A DNA stretch of 64,000 bases from Leptospirales bacterium (lineage in GTDB: Bacteria > Spirochaetota > Leptospiria > Leptospirales > Leptospiraceae). Position 1 is the stretch's first letter, and every line of letters begins with the position of its first letter. The notes beneath the pieces are model-generated. The model had not been told where the DNA came from. It did no database searches and saw only the letters and a list, made by a program, of their open reading frames with translations. Positions 18,762 to 27,728 of this stretch are shown piece by piece. The translations under genes were made by a program, and so were the position numbers. The DNA is taken from NCBI GenBank assembly GCA_013297885.1, contig JAAFIR010000015.1, forward strand, positions 1 to 64,000. The letters run 5' to 3'.

Positions 18762-19319
18762 ATGCTTGATGTTTTGGATATTTTAGAAATCAGAAATAAT
18801 TTTGTTCCACTTAGTTTAAAAAATCATAGGGAACTATGTGAACAAGATCCAATTAGGTTTGAAAACACAGAATTCTTTAGAGGATTGGTATTAGAAAAAA
18901 TTACTAAAATGCAAAATATGATTATTATTCACAGATACTAGTTGAAAATTTATACAAAATTATTCCTTCTGATTTTCATTTAAGGACTGAAAAAGGAATT
19001 GAGCTAGAGGACTCTGAATTTGAGCCAGATATTTCAATCATATCCGGTAATAGCAAAGACTATAAATTTCAAAAAACCAACTACTGCTAGATTGGTGGTC
19101 GAAATTTCTGTTAGCTCACTTGTTTATGATAGGAACAAAGCCCTTGATTATTCAAAATCAAATGTGGAAGAATATTGGATTCTTGATATAGAAAATGAAT
19201 TACTGGAAGTTTACTTGATTCCTTCTAAAACTGGTTATAAAGAAAAAAGAATTTATTCAAAAGCTGAGAATCTAGAAATATTTGGAACTAAACTTTATTT
19301 AACAAAATTTTTTAAATGA
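18762..19319 (+). pseudogene. Uma2-family nuclease gene with two frameshifts
   Basis: Three successive frames together make one Uma2 protein. Frame 1 (18762-18941) opens with MLDVLDILEIRNN and ends at a TAG. Frame 2 carries SQILVENLYKIIP and the EFEPDISII motif. Frame 3 carries NFKKPTTARLVVEISVSSLV and KALDYSKSNVEEYWILDIEN. EPDI and the VVEI segment are the PD-(D/E)XK nuclease residues of the Uma2 (DUF820) family. Breaks lie near 18930 and 19060. A 99-residue ORF starting at 19020 is only the tail. The gene is broken in this sequence; its native role is uncertain even in intact members. Confidence 0.75.
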
Positions 19320-19342
19320 TTGATAAATCTAATTTTAGTGTT

Positions 19343-20089
19343 TTAAAGCTCTGTTATTAAAACTGGATAACCTTTTTGAATCACAAGTGTGTGTTCAAAT
19401 TGTGCAACTAAACTTTTATCTGGAGTAACCAATGTCCAACCATCAGATTTTTCGATCACAAAATTTGCTTTTGTTGAAACAAATGGTTCAATTGTAATAA
19501 CCATTCCATCTTTTAAAATCCTTGTATCTTTTTCGTTGTAAAAATTTGCGATAAAATTTGGTTCTTCATGTAGAGCTGATCCAACCCCGTGACCACCTAA
19601 ATTGCGAATTATTGAATAACCATTTCTTTGTGCTGTTTCTTGGACAACTTTTCCGATTTGGTTAATTTTTACTCCTGCTCTTGCAGAGTGAACAGCTCTA
19701 TCTAATGCAGTTCGTGTAATACGAATTAGCCTCTGAGTAGTTTGGTTGTATGGGGGAATTTGAAATGATGCTCCTGTGTCAGCAAAATAACCATCTAGTT
19801 CTGCCGAGACATCAATGTTTACCAAATCACCTTTGGCTAAAATTCTATTGGATGGAATTCCATGTGCTACTTCATCGTTTACAGAAATACAAGTTGAACC
19901 TGGAAAATTATATGTTAATTTTGGAGCAGAGCGTGCACCTTTTTTTTCCAAAAGTTTAGTGCCGATCTCATCAAGTTCAATTGTGCTCATTCCCGGTTTA
20001 GCTTGTTTTTTCATTTCTTTTAAAACTTGAGATACAATTAATCCAATTTTTTTTAAAAGTTTAAGATCGTTTTCTGAATTGATAGACAT
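19343..20089 (-). CDS. map: type I methionine aminopeptidase
   Basis: Removes the initiator Met from nascent proteins. 248 residues from ATG 20089. I prefer this start because GGAG lies nine bases upstream, whereas a TTG at 20104 would place that ribosome site inside the gene. Metal ligands are all visible: the two Asp in VNIDVSAELDGYFADTGASF, His in GGHGVGSALHEEP, Glu in ITIEPF and Glu in QFEHTLVI. Monocistronic on the minus strand. Confidence 0.94.
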   Translation of the reverse strand: MSINSENDLKLLKKIGLIVSQVLKEMKKQAKPGMSTIELDEIGTKLLEKKGARSAPKLTYNFPGSTCISVNDEVAHGIPSNRILAKGDLVNIDVSAELDGYFADTGASFQIPPYNQTTQRLIRITRTALDRAVHSARAGVKINQIGKVVQETAQRNGYSIIRNLGGHGVGSALHEEPNFIANFYNEKDTRILKDGMVITIEPFVSTKANFVIEKSDGWTLVTPDKSLVAQFEHTLVIQKGYPVLITEL

Positions 20090-20246
20090 GTCGTTTTTCT
20101 CCAAGAATTTAATTCAGATTTTTAAATTAGTAAAAAACTGAAATCAAATTTTATTTCTTATTAAAATTTTATATCTCAATTTTTAAGTTATTTAAAATTT
20201 AGTTTTAAATTATTTACAAAAAATATTATCTACATTATTTAAAATC

Positions 20247-21692
20247 ATGAAATTTAAATTTATAATTTTTGCTATATTCAGCTTTCTTTTAACAACCGAT
20301 TGTAAAGAAAAAAGCACTGAAAATGAATTTTCTGTTGATTCTGAAAGTGCATTCTTAATTGGATTTACAGGAATTGATAATTTTTTAATTTTTAAAGATT
20401 ATAAATATGAATCAGAAATAATTTTAAATTTACCTAGAGATTCTGAAATTATAATAACTGGATTTTATAAAATAAAAAAAAATCAAAACATATATGAATG
20501 GATTAAAATCTCTACAAAAGAAATTATAGGTTTTGTTCCTGCATCTTATATACAAAATCAAAGACTAATTTTATTTAATCAATTAACCGAGTTAAGAAAT
20601 GGAGTAATTCTAGCATCTTCACTAAGAGTTCGAGAAAAACCATTTTTGAATTCAAAAGTCATTACTAATCTTCCAAAAAATTCTTTAGTTCAAATTTTAA
20701 ATGAAGGAACCACATTACAAACCATTGAAGGAAGAACAGATAAATGGGTTCAAATTAAAACTGATGATGGAAAAATTGGTTTTTCTTTTAAAGGATTTAT
20801 TCAAGACATGAAAGAGAATAATTTTTATGAATTGTACGATGGTTATATTGAATTAAATCATCCTGAAATGAAATATTGGTTGTACCCTGAAAAAGTTTTA
20901 ATCAAAGAACCAGTTCCCACATGCAAAATGAGTTTAAAATCTTATCCAAAAAAAGGTTCAATATTAAAAGTATCAGGAAAACAATCTATTGGCTCTAAAA
21001 CATATTATAAAATGGAACATCATAATTTTGGTTGAGACTTTGCTTGTCCTTGTGGAAGAGATGAATTTGAAGATACATGGTTTTCTGAAGACCAAGTAAT
21101 TTATATTTCAAAAAAAGATATTTCATCTTATACACTTCCAAAATATGAAAAAACAGAACATCTTGAATTATTAAATGAATATTCAAAAATTGAAAAAGAA
21201 CCAATTAATTTTACATTAATCAAAGTGAAAGAAGTAAAATGGAAAAATAACTCTGGAATTGAAACTGAAATTTATGAAGTAAGAAATGAATTTGAATTTC
21301 AGAGCAAAGTAAAAATTTTTTCAAAAAAAGAAAACCAATATAAACTTTTAGTTATAGGGAATGTATGCAGTGAATACTCTTACTTAGATATTGATTCAGA
21401 TGGAATATTTGAAATTCTTGAAAGTTCAGGTGGCTGGAATGGAAGTGGTGATTCTTATGATCACAAAGTATATTCAATAAAAAAAGGAATTTATAATGAA
21501 GCTTTCCAGTTTGGAACTTCTAGGGATGATACTTATAAAAGTGAATACGAGTTTGCTAATTCTAAATTATATATTTCAAGAAATGAAATGAAATTAGACA
21601 AAAACAATGAAAGAACAGGTGATTTTGAATTAAAATCTATGGAAATTTATCAATTCCAAAAAGGTGAGTTTAAATTGATAAAAGATAAATGA
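20247..21692 (+). pseudogene. SH3-domain lipoprotein gene with a single in-frame TGA
   Basis: One continuous frame of 482 codons broken only by TGA at 21033-21035 (KMEHHNFG-stop-DFACPCGRDEF). Features: signal peptide MKFKFIIFAIFSFLLTTDC with lipobox Cys 19; a first SH3-like segment (about 30-95); a second, clearer bacterial SH3 (ASSLRVREKPFLNSKVITNL ... WVQIKTDDGKIGFS, about 122-188); after the stop, a Cys pair (CPCGRDEF) and a C-terminal domain with YLDIDSDGIFEILESSGG. If the stop is real, the product is a 262-residue lipoprotein keeping both SH3 segments. TGG to TGA (Trp) is the simplest explanation. The internal part 21225-21692 is not a separate gene. Confidence 0.75.
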
Positions 21693-21802
21693 TTCAATTT
21701 CTATTGATATTATTTATTTTTCCTTTTATTATGTTCAAACGAGATAGTGAAGATTATTATTCAGGTTATGGAATAAAAAAGATTTTAAAAAAACTTTTTT
21801 AA
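21689..21802 (+). CDS. possible 37-residue membrane peptide
   Basis: An ATG overlaps the stop of the SH3 gene (ATGA) and opens MIQFLLILFIFPFIMFKRDS followed by EDYYSGYGIKKILKKLF, one hydrophobic helix with a basic tail. It ends three bases before the convergent ATPase gene. The exact stop-start overlap supports translation, but so short and AT-rich a frame could be chance. No family recognised. Confidence 0.33.
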   Translation: MIQFLLILFIFPFIMFKRDSEDYYSGYGIKKILKKLF

Positions 21803-21805
21803 AAA

Positions 21806-22924
21806 TTAAAAGTAAAAACTTTCTATTTCTTTTTCGAGAGGTAGAATTGAAATTCCTTTTTCAAATGATTCAAGTCTAGCATAACGAACTAATTGTTTAA
21901 TTGGAATATTAAATTTATGATTAAACCAAATACAATTTTTTGCAGGATCTGTTTCAGAGGTTTTAATTTCATAAGCGATTAAAATTTTTTCTTTTTCAGT
22001 AAAACAAAAATCTAATTCTTTTCCATCTTTGGTGCGAATGTATTGAAGCTCCATTCTTTTGCCCAAAAAATCATTTGTAGCATAAATATGTTTTAAAGCA
22101 AGAACAGCAAAAAAATTTTCTAGTCTAGCACCTTCATCTTCAATTAAATTCCAATCAAAAAAATAAATTTTTGGTTCTCTTTGAATGGCTCTTTGAATTT
22201 TTTTTGAATAAGGTGTTACTCTAAAAAGTATGTACAAAGTTTCTAAAATTTCTATATATTTTTTTACTGTAATCGCTGAAATTGATAAATCTTCACTAAG
22301 CGACCTGTAAGAAATGGGAGAGCCGATTCTTTTGCGAAGAAGTGCAACTAAAAATTCCATTTGTTTAATTTGAGAAATCATTTCAAAATCTAAAACATCT
22401 TGTCTTACCATTGTATCAATGTATTGGTTTCTCCATCTTTCCCGATGAGTTTTTTCATCAGAATAAAATGGTTCTGGAAATCCACCTCTTTCGAGTAAAT
22501 TTTCCATACTATTATTTTTGCCGATTGAATTTAATTCAACTACACTCAGTGGAAGTTTTCGGATTGAAAAATATCTTCCCGTGAGTGAGTCTCCACCTTT
22601 TTTAAAAGTTTCAAGCCTCGCAGAACCTGTGACCAATATTTTTAATTTTTTTGGTTTTGTATCAAATATACCTTTTAAATAATTTTTCCAATTTTTCTTT
22701 TTATGAATTTCATCAAAAATAATAAAATCAAGATCAGACCTCCAAGATTGTTTATCTATAATTTTTTTGTCTTCTAGTGAATCATAATTTAGATAAATTG
22801 AATTTTTAAAATTTGGCATTAAAGATTTTGCAAATGTAGTTTTACCAACTTGACGTGGTCCACTTAAAAAAATCATTCTTGATTCTAAATCTTTTAATAC
22901 TTTTTCATTATAATCTAAATGCAT
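21806..22924 (-). CDS. AAA-family ATPase with DUF4143 domain
   Basis: Walker A FLSGPRQVGKTTFAKSL (about 19-35), Walker B FIIFDEIHKKKNWKNYLKG (about 68-86), sensor-like KILVTGSARLETFKKGGDSL (about 95-114), then the DUF4143 part with a winged-helix-like LSEDLSISAITVKKYIEIL and a C-terminal nuclease-like ELDFCFTEKEKILIAYEIKT (restriction-fold E-D...E-x-K pattern). 372 residues, complete for the family. These proteins are widespread and often near mobile or toxin-antitoxin loci; the biochemical role is not established. It stands alone on the minus strand. Confidence 0.85.
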   Translation of the reverse strand: MHLDYNEKVLKDLESRMIFLSGPRQVGKTTFAKSLMPNFKNSIYLNYDSLEDKKIIDKQSWRSDLDFIIFDEIHKKKNWKNYLKGIFDTKPKKLKILVTGSARLETFKKGGDSLTGRYFSIRKLPLSVVELNSIGKNNSMENLLERGGFPEPFYSDEKTHRERWRNQYIDTMVRQDVLDFEMISQIKQMEFLVALLRKRIGSPISYRSLSEDLSISAITVKKYIEILETLYILFRVTPYSKKIQRAIQREPKIYFFDWNLIEDEGARLENFFAVLALKHIYATNDFLGKRMELQYIRTKDGKELDFCFTEKEKILIAYEIKTSETDPAKNCIWFNHKFNIPIKQLVRYARLESFEKGISILPLEKEIESFYF

Positions 22925-23231
22925 ATTGACAAATTCATACTATAATTTATATAAGTCAAGACTTTTATACGGGATTGTATTCAATTTATTTGTTTTATAT
23001 AAATTAAAGCTTACAAAAGTCAGGATTAGGAAGATTTAACAAACTTTCAATATTAATGAAAGATAATAATTCCTAATATATAACCTTAAGAATCTAATTT
23101 AATAATCTCTTCTAATATCAAAATTTGATAAAAATTTTTTTAATCAAAAAGTCTAAAATTTGAGATTAGTTTACTCAAATGAATTGACAGATGCAAATAT
23201 TGAATACTCATAGAGGCTGAATAACAAATTG
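22925..23231. other. intergenic region, no gene seen
   Basis: About 300 bases of AT-rich DNA between two divergent genes. TTGACA at 23184-23189 could be a -35 box for the histidine kinase operon, but no convincing -10 follows at 16-18 bases. GAGG at 23213-23216 is a plausible though distant ribosome site. No repeat or RNA gene recognised. Confidence 0.5.
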
Positions 23232-24986
23232 ATGGAAAAGCGATTTATTGAAATAAACTACGACCCTGCAATTAAAGTTCGAAAGGTCACTGAAGAACAT
23301 TTTAATAAACAACCAGAAAATAAATTTATTCTAAAACCTTTTACTATTATCGGTAAAAAAGTATTTAAAAAATTTTCAGATAGAAGTCTTGCATTTAATT
23401 ATTTATTAAATTTTTTAAAAAAGAAATCCAAAGAAGAAAGAAACTTTGAATTGTATATTTTTTCAGAGCCTAAGAATTTAAATAGAAGCTTTTTCTCATT
23501 TTTTAAAGCTGAGTTAAAAAACAACTTGAAGTATGGGTTAATATTTTTTATAGAATTCTTAACAATATTTTTCAAATACATTCCAATTATTAAACTTATA
23601 TTCAGAAAAGAAACTACTATTAATAATATCATGTCTATAACTGTGAAAAAAAAATTACAAATAATCAAAATAGATATTTTTATTCCATTATTATTTTTCT
23701 TAAGTCCTATCCTATTTCGTTTTTCTTCATTTTATTCTTTTTCAATATGGTTTATTTTATTTATTATTTACTTTATTGTAATGTTTATCACATTTATAAA
23801 AATTAAAGTAAATCCAAGAGAGATTAATACAATTTTGGAGATTCAATATAAGTTAAAAAAATTGATTCGTAAAATTGAAAAATCAAAAAAATATAAAAAT
23901 AAAAAAACGGTTCTTATAATCAATTTTGATATTTATTCTTATTATGATTCAACGACTTCATTGAACTTAGCGAAATACTTACTTAATGCAGTTAATGAAA
24001 ATAAAAATTTGAATCTTATTTTTCATATCCAAGATCATGATTATATTAATTTTATAAAAACTGAATTAAAAGAAAATCAATTTGGTTTGGTAAATCTTTT
24101 ATTAGAAAGCAATGATGGTATTCAAGAATTAGAATTCATTGATAATGATGAATTGAAAAAAGAAAATCTTCCAATGAAATTCTTTGATTATGAACTTCAT
24201 CTGCGGCTAGAAAAATTATATGAGCAAAATGAAGAACTAGAAAAAGACAACGAAGAGTTAGAAAAAGAAAAGAATGAACATTTAGCTAGTTTGATTCAAT
24301 CAGCAAAATTAGAGTCTATGAATATTACTACATCTGGAGTTTCTCATGAAATAAGAAATCCATTATCCATCATTCAGCTAGTAATAGAAAATATGAGAAT
24401 TGAGAAAAATTTAAATAAAGAAGTTTTGCTAAAAGATTTAGATAAAATACAAACTCAAATTTCTAGAATCTATAAATTAACAGAAACTTTTCAGAAATTT
24501 TCTACGGGGAAAAATCTAACTAAAAAAAGTATTGATTTTCAAATTACTAATTCTTTGTATTTTTTTGAACAAAGGCTACTAAGTAATAAAATTCTAATAA
24601 ACTACGAAAAGCCTAAAAAACAAATTGGGGACATTGAATTCTCAGAGGAGCTTTCAATTGTGTTTGAAAATTTAATTAGCAATTCTATTGACGCTCTCAA
24701 GGCGAATAAAGATGCAACAATTCGTATAAAGATAAATTTAATGGATACTGAGTTATCTATTAAATTTTCTGATAATGGACATGGAATTCTTGAAGAAGAT
24801 AAAAAAAATATATTTACCCCACTTTTCACAACCAAAGGACCCGGGCAAGGCACTGGTTTAGGTTTATGGCTTTGCCATAAAATTGTAAATGAGAATTTGA
24901 AAGGAAATATTACTGTTGACAGTTTACCAAGCGAATGGACTACTTTTACTATATCACTTCCAGTGAGTGGAGATGAAAATGTATAA
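23232..24986 (+). CDS. membrane sensor histidine kinase, first gene of a kinase-regulator-PIN operon
   Basis: 584 residues from ATG 23232. The first ~95 residues are cytoplasmic and basic, followed by membrane segments at about 100-125 and two between 145 and 195. A ~110-residue soluble stretch of unknown fold (VLIINFDIYSYYDSTTSLNL ...) comes next, then a coiled coil (about 325-350). The HisKA H-box is GVSHEIRNPLSII (His about 371). The ATPase domain has N-box ENLISNSIDAL, G1 FSDNGHGI and the GQGTGLGLWLC G2 loop. All catalytic boxes are present. The C-terminus overlaps the response regulator gene. Confidence 0.88.
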   Translation: MEKRFIEINYDPAIKVRKVTEEHFNKQPENKFILKPFTIIGKKVFKKFSDRSLAFNYLLNFLKKKSKEERNFELYIFSEPKNLNRSFFSFFKAELKNNLKYGLIFFIEFLTIFFKYIPIIKLIFRKETTINNIMSITVKKKLQIIKIDIFIPLLFFLSPILFRFSSFYSFSIWFILFIIYFIVMFITFIKIKVNPREINTILEIQYKLKKLIRKIEKSKKYKNKKTVLIINFDIYSYYDSTTSLNLAKYLLNAVNENKNLNLIFHIQDHDYINFIKTELKENQFGLVNLLLESNDGIQELEFIDNDELKKENLPMKFFDYELHLRLEKLYEQNEELEKDNEELEKEKNEHLASLIQSAKLESMNITTSGVSHEIRNPLSIIQLVIENMRIEKNLNKEVLLKDLDKIQTQISRIYKLTETFQKFSTGKNLTKKSIDFQITNSLYFFEQRLLSNKILINYEKPKKQIGDIEFSEELSIVFENLISNSIDALKANKDATIRIKINLMDTELSIKFSDNGHGILEEDKKNIFTPLFTTKGPGQGTGLGLWLCHKIVNENLKGNITVDSLPSEWTTFTISLPVSGDENV

Positions 24987-25500
24987 TAACAAAGTATTGC
25001 TTATTGATGATGAAAATGAAACTTTAAATGAAGCAAAGAGATTACTCAATAACCATGAATTTATAGTTGATACTTTTGAAAATGGAACTGATGCTTGGGA
25101 AAAATTTCAAAATGATTTTTATCCAGTTGTAGTTACTGATTTGAGGATGTCTAGGAAAAGTTTAGATGGATTAGATGTTCTAGCTAATATAAAAAAAATT
25201 AGTCCAAATACTCAAGTAATTATTATTACTGGAAACGGAACTGAAAAAGATGTTCTTAAGTCCTTAAACCTTCATGCATTTGCTTATTTAATTAAAAGCA
25301 GTGATGAATACATTCAATTGCCTTCAAAAGTTAAAGAAGCTTTTACTGAATTTTCGAAATTGAGTGATATTCTTCTTGATAATTCTACTATTACAACTAA
25401 CCAAAATAAAACTCTTTCAACAGAAGAAGTTAGGGACTTATTAAAAAATTATCCCTCTTGGGGTGAAGCTGTACTTAAGGAAAGAGCAGAAGCAAATTGA
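24979..25500 (+). CDS. response regulator (receiver domain plus short C-terminal tail)
   Basis: I place the start at ATG 24979 because GGAG at 24969-24972 lies six bases before it; it overlaps the kinase stop by 8 bases. The receiver domain has the acidic pair LLIDDEN, the phospho-acceptor Asp in VVVTDLRM (about 52), Thr in IIITGNG and Lys in AYLIKSS. There is no DNA-binding or enzymatic output domain. After residue ~130 there is only a ~45-residue tail ending LSTEEVRDLLKNYPSWGEAV, which looks helical. The stop overlaps the PIN gene start (TTGA), so the natural output may be the neighbouring nuclease, with the tail possibly contacting it. That link is inference. Confidence 0.85.
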   Translation: MYNNKVLLIDDENETLNEAKRLLNNHEFIVDTFENGTDAWEKFQNDFYPVVVTDLRMSRKSLDGLDVLANIKKISPNTQVIIITGNGTEKDVLKSLNLHAFAYLIKSSDEYIQLPSKVKEAFTEFSKLSDILLDNSTITTNQNKTLSTEEVRDLLKNYPSWGEAVLKERAEAN

Positions 25501-25985
25501 AAGAAATCTATTATTTTGATACTAGTGTTTTAGTTCGCTATTATACAAATGAAATCGGTTCAGATGAAGTTAAAAAGATGGTTGATTCTGAATCAACAGA
25601 AATTTTTATTTCAACTTGGGCTATTGTAGAAGCTCACTCAGCATTAAAAGGGAATTTATTCAAACAAGGTTTAGATAAAAAAGAAATTCACCAAAGAAAA
25701 AAAAATTTTGAAGAAATTACAAATACTTTATTTTGGGACATTAACCATAAAAAATTCATTCTTGAAGATTTGCCTAGAAATTATTTTCTGAGAGCTTCCA
25801 GTTTGATTAAAGAATATAGTATTAATCAAGAAAAGAGTTTAAAAAATGGCGATGCTGTTCAAATTGTTGGTTATGAAAAATTACTTATGAATTTTCCTTC
25901 AGCAATATTTGTTTCTTCGGATAGACGTTTAGATAATTTAATAAAAGAGATTTCATATCAGTCTATTTTTATTAGCCCAAATTAA
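25497..25985 (+). CDS. PIN-domain (VapC-like) ribonuclease
   Basis: 162 residues with the four acidic PIN positions: YYFDTSVLVRYYTNE (Asp 8), IVEAHSAL (Glu), KNGDAVQIVG (Asp) and FVSSDRRLDNL (Asp). PIN proteins of this kind are Mg2+-dependent RNases, usually toxins paired with a small antitoxin. No conventional VapB precedes it. Instead TTG 25497 overlaps the stop of the response regulator, giving translational coupling. Either the regulator's C-terminal tail acts as antitoxin or the nuclease is under two-component control. Confidence 0.82.
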   Translation: MKEIYYFDTSVLVRYYTNEIGSDEVKKMVDSESTEIFISTWAIVEAHSALKGNLFKQGLDKKEIHQRKKNFEEITNTLFWDINHKKFILEDLPRNYFLRASSLIKEYSINQEKSLKNGDAVQIVGYEKLLMNFPSAIFVSSDRRLDNLIKEISYQSIFISPN

Positions 25986-26033
25986 AACAAAATTTCCCAA
26001 TAAGAATAATCAATTTAGTTTTTGACTTTAAAT

Positions 26034-26369
26034 TTATTTTAGAATACTTTCGATTTCTTTTTTTAGAATTGGAATTTCTTCTTTTAAAATTAAAAAAATT
26101 CTCTCATAATCAACACCAAAGTATTGATGAATCAAGACATTTCTTAAATCTTTCCAAGATTGCCAATCAATTGAATGCTCTTGATGCCTAATTTCTTCAG
26201 ATAAGGAAGCAGTTGCTTCACCAATAATTTCCAATAGTCTAACAGATGAGTGCTTGTAATATCTATTATTTAAATATTCATCTAGATTCTTTAGAATTGA
26301 AATTAATTCTTCAAGCTCTAAACAAGCATCTAGTATATGGTTTAACCTAATATTATCCTTTAAATTCAT
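26034..26369 (-). CDS. HEPN-domain (HepT/DUF86) toxin
   Basis: 111 residues, all helical, with the RX4-6H RNase motif as RNVLIHQYFGVDY (about 78-90) and the preceding LLEIIGEATASLSEEI helix typical of DUF86. HepT proteins are RNases whose activity is blocked by the partner MNT nucleotidyltransferase, which AMPylates a Tyr near this motif; the Tyr in HQYF is present. It overlaps the MntA-like gene by 17 bases on the same strand. Confidence 0.9.
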   Translation of the reverse strand: MNLKDNIRLNHILDACLELEELISILKNLDEYLNNRYYKHSSVRLLEIIGEATASLSEEIRHQEHSIDWQSWKDLRNVLIHQYFGVDYERIFLILKEEIPILKKEIESILK

Positions 26370-26646
26370 AAATTAATTTAAGATCGTTTTTTATATGCGG
26401 AAAAATTTTTTCAGAAATTGAGTTTGGTGTTAACATATCAACCCTAAAATTTAGTTTGTTTTCTAATAGTCTTTTATATTTTACAATTCTTAATAAATTT
26501 ATATTTTGAGGAAAAAATACTAGAAGATCAATATCACTTGTTTCACTTTCTTGGTGCCTCGCTCTAGAGCCAAATAAATAAACTTTTTCAACCTCGGTAT
26601 CCTTAAAAAAATTTATGATTAATGGGAGCATCTCTTCTGTCTTCAT
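26353..26646 (-). CDS. MNT-domain nucleotidyltransferase antitoxin (MntA-like)
   Basis: 97 residues with the minimal nucleotidyltransferase motif YLFGSRARHQESETSDIDLLVFF: GSxAR followed by the DxD metal site. It pairs with the HEPN gene just downstream. Known HepT-MntA pairs detoxify by adenylylating the HEPN protein. The order (antitoxin first, overlap into toxin) is standard. Intact, unlike the second such pair at 29665-30284. Confidence 0.9.
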   Translation of the reverse strand: MKTEEMLPLIINFFKDTEVEKVYLFGSRARHQESETSDIDLLVFFPQNINLLRIVKYKRLLENKLNFRVDMLTPNSISEKIFPHIKNDLKLIYEFKG

Positions 26647-26712
26647 TTTTTCAATTTAAGTTCCGATTACAAAGAATCAATCTATTTTTTAAAAAACAAA
26701 ATTCCCACAACA

Positions 26713-26866
26713 CTAGCAAAAGGGATTGTAGCGGAAATCCTTTTGTGATTTACTTAGCTTGATTTTTCAAATTAGAATGCATGAAACAAAAGATTGTAGC
26801 GAAAAACCCGGTTTTTTTGTGAGGTGGCTTGAGGCTCTCGAAGCCACCTCACAAAAAAATTTGCCC
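26713..26866 (+). repeat. bipartite palindromic repeat copy (best preserved hairpin)
   Basis: CTAGCAAAAGG, box GATTGTAGCGGAAATCC, first hairpin CTTTTGT...ACAAAAG, second box GATTGTAGCGAAAAACC, then a perfect 19-bp stem (TTTTTTTGTGAGGTGGCTT at 26812-26830 with its complement at 26841-26859) and the right end TTTGCCC. It lies between two divergent genes, so it is not simply a terminator. Confidence 0.85.
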
Positions 26867-26946
26867 GTAATAGAATATTGAGGTTAGAAAATAAATTTAC
26901 AAAATATAGTAGACTTTTTTTAGATTTAAAATTTAATACATAAGAA

Positions 26947-27255
26947 ATGTTTGAATATTTATTTGAAATTAAAACTGTTTTAGGTTTCTCAGTAAGGACG
27001 ACTAAAACTTATTGGGATAAAATATGTTTAAAACATCCTGAGCTAATTGATAAATTGGAATTAATCAAAGAAACTTTATTGCAACCAGATCAAATTAGAA
27101 AAAGTAAAACAGATGACATGGTTTTTCTTTTTTATATAGAAGCCGGAAGATATTGGTTATCAGTTGTAGCAAAAAAGGAAAATGAAATAGGTTTTTTAAT
27201 TACAGCTTATATCACTGATAAAATTAAAGAAGGAGAAATAATATGGCAGAAGTAA
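26947..27255 (+). CDS. putative RNase toxin (DUF4258/BECR-like) paired with DUF2283
   Basis: 102 residues. The pattern SVRTTKTYWDKICLKHPELI, LLQPDQIRKSKTDDMVFLFY, RYWLSVVAKKENEIGFLITA resembles the small barnase/RelE-like proteins (DUF4258, PBECR) encoded just before DUF2283 genes. A diverged relative occurs at 36506-36756, also directly before a DUF2283 gene, which supports the pairing. Overlap with the next gene is 13 bases. The RNase role is inferred from the family, not visible here. Confidence 0.62.
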   Translation: MFEYLFEIKTVLGFSVRTTKTYWDKICLKHPELIDKLELIKETLLQPDQIRKSKTDDMVFLFYIEAGRYWLSVVAKKENEIGFLITAYITDKIKEGEIIWQK

Positions 27256-27470
27256 AAGTATACTATGAACCAGAAACAGATTTACTAACTATTTTTTGGG
27301 ATACTCCACGTAAGAATCAAATATGCACTGAAACAGATGATGGAATTATTGTAATCAAAGATGGATTAAGTTTAACACCCATTGGAATAGAAATCTTATC
27401 ATTTAAACCAGGAGATAAAAGAATTGAAGGAATTACTGTTTCAATCGGGAACCCAATTCTTGAAGCTTAA
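27243..27470 (+). CDS. DUF2283 antitoxin-like protein
   Basis: 75 residues with the DUF2283 layout: KVYYEPETDLLTIFWDTP, DGIIVIKDGLSLTPIGIEIL. DUF2283 proteins are small all-beta partners of BECR-type toxins. GGAG sits seven bases before the ATG, within the 3' end of the toxin gene. Intact pair with the upstream gene. Confidence 0.82.
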   Translation: MAEVKVYYEPETDLLTIFWDTPRKNQICTETDDGIIVIKDGLSLTPIGIEILSFKPGDKRIEGITVSIGNPILEA

Positions 27471-27481
27471 CTGATTAAATA

Positions 27482-27606
27482 AAATTTTCTCACCTCACCC
27501 TATTAATCCCCTTGCTTCGCATTCCCCTTTAAAAAAGGGATTCTGTGATTAATAAATTCTTCTCAAAAACTAAACTCCATTAAATAATACAGTGAGGGGA
27601 AACAGA
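27482..27606 (+). repeat. possible decayed half of the palindromic repeat
   Basis: TTTTCTCACCTCACCC resembles the start of the second hairpin of the copy at 56752-56954, and CAGTGAGGGGAAA near the right end pairs with it only partly. A CCCCTTT/AAAAGGG hairpin lies in between. No CTAGCGA or CGCCC end is found. Listed as a weak relative; no gene is seen between 27471 and 27728. Confidence 0.28.
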
Positions 27607-27728
27607 TTGATTTAGCTTATTCATTAGTTAAAGTTAAAGATTTCACATTTTTAATTCCTTCGCTTAGCGAAGAAAACACTCTTGACTTGGCAAGTTTTCT
27701 TAACATCTTGTTTTTTGAGGATAGAAAA

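Noticed and set aside
18268-21035. TGA read as Trp (alternative genetic code)
   Set aside because: Many intact genes here use TGG for Trp and end in TGA with tight operon overlaps, so TGA is a normal stop. The in-frame TGAs are local lesions or errors.
20247-21692. Selenoprotein with UGA-encoded selenocysteine
   Set aside because: The position fits Trp better than Cys, and I see no convincing SECIS hairpin directly after the TGA. Kept only as a check within the finding.
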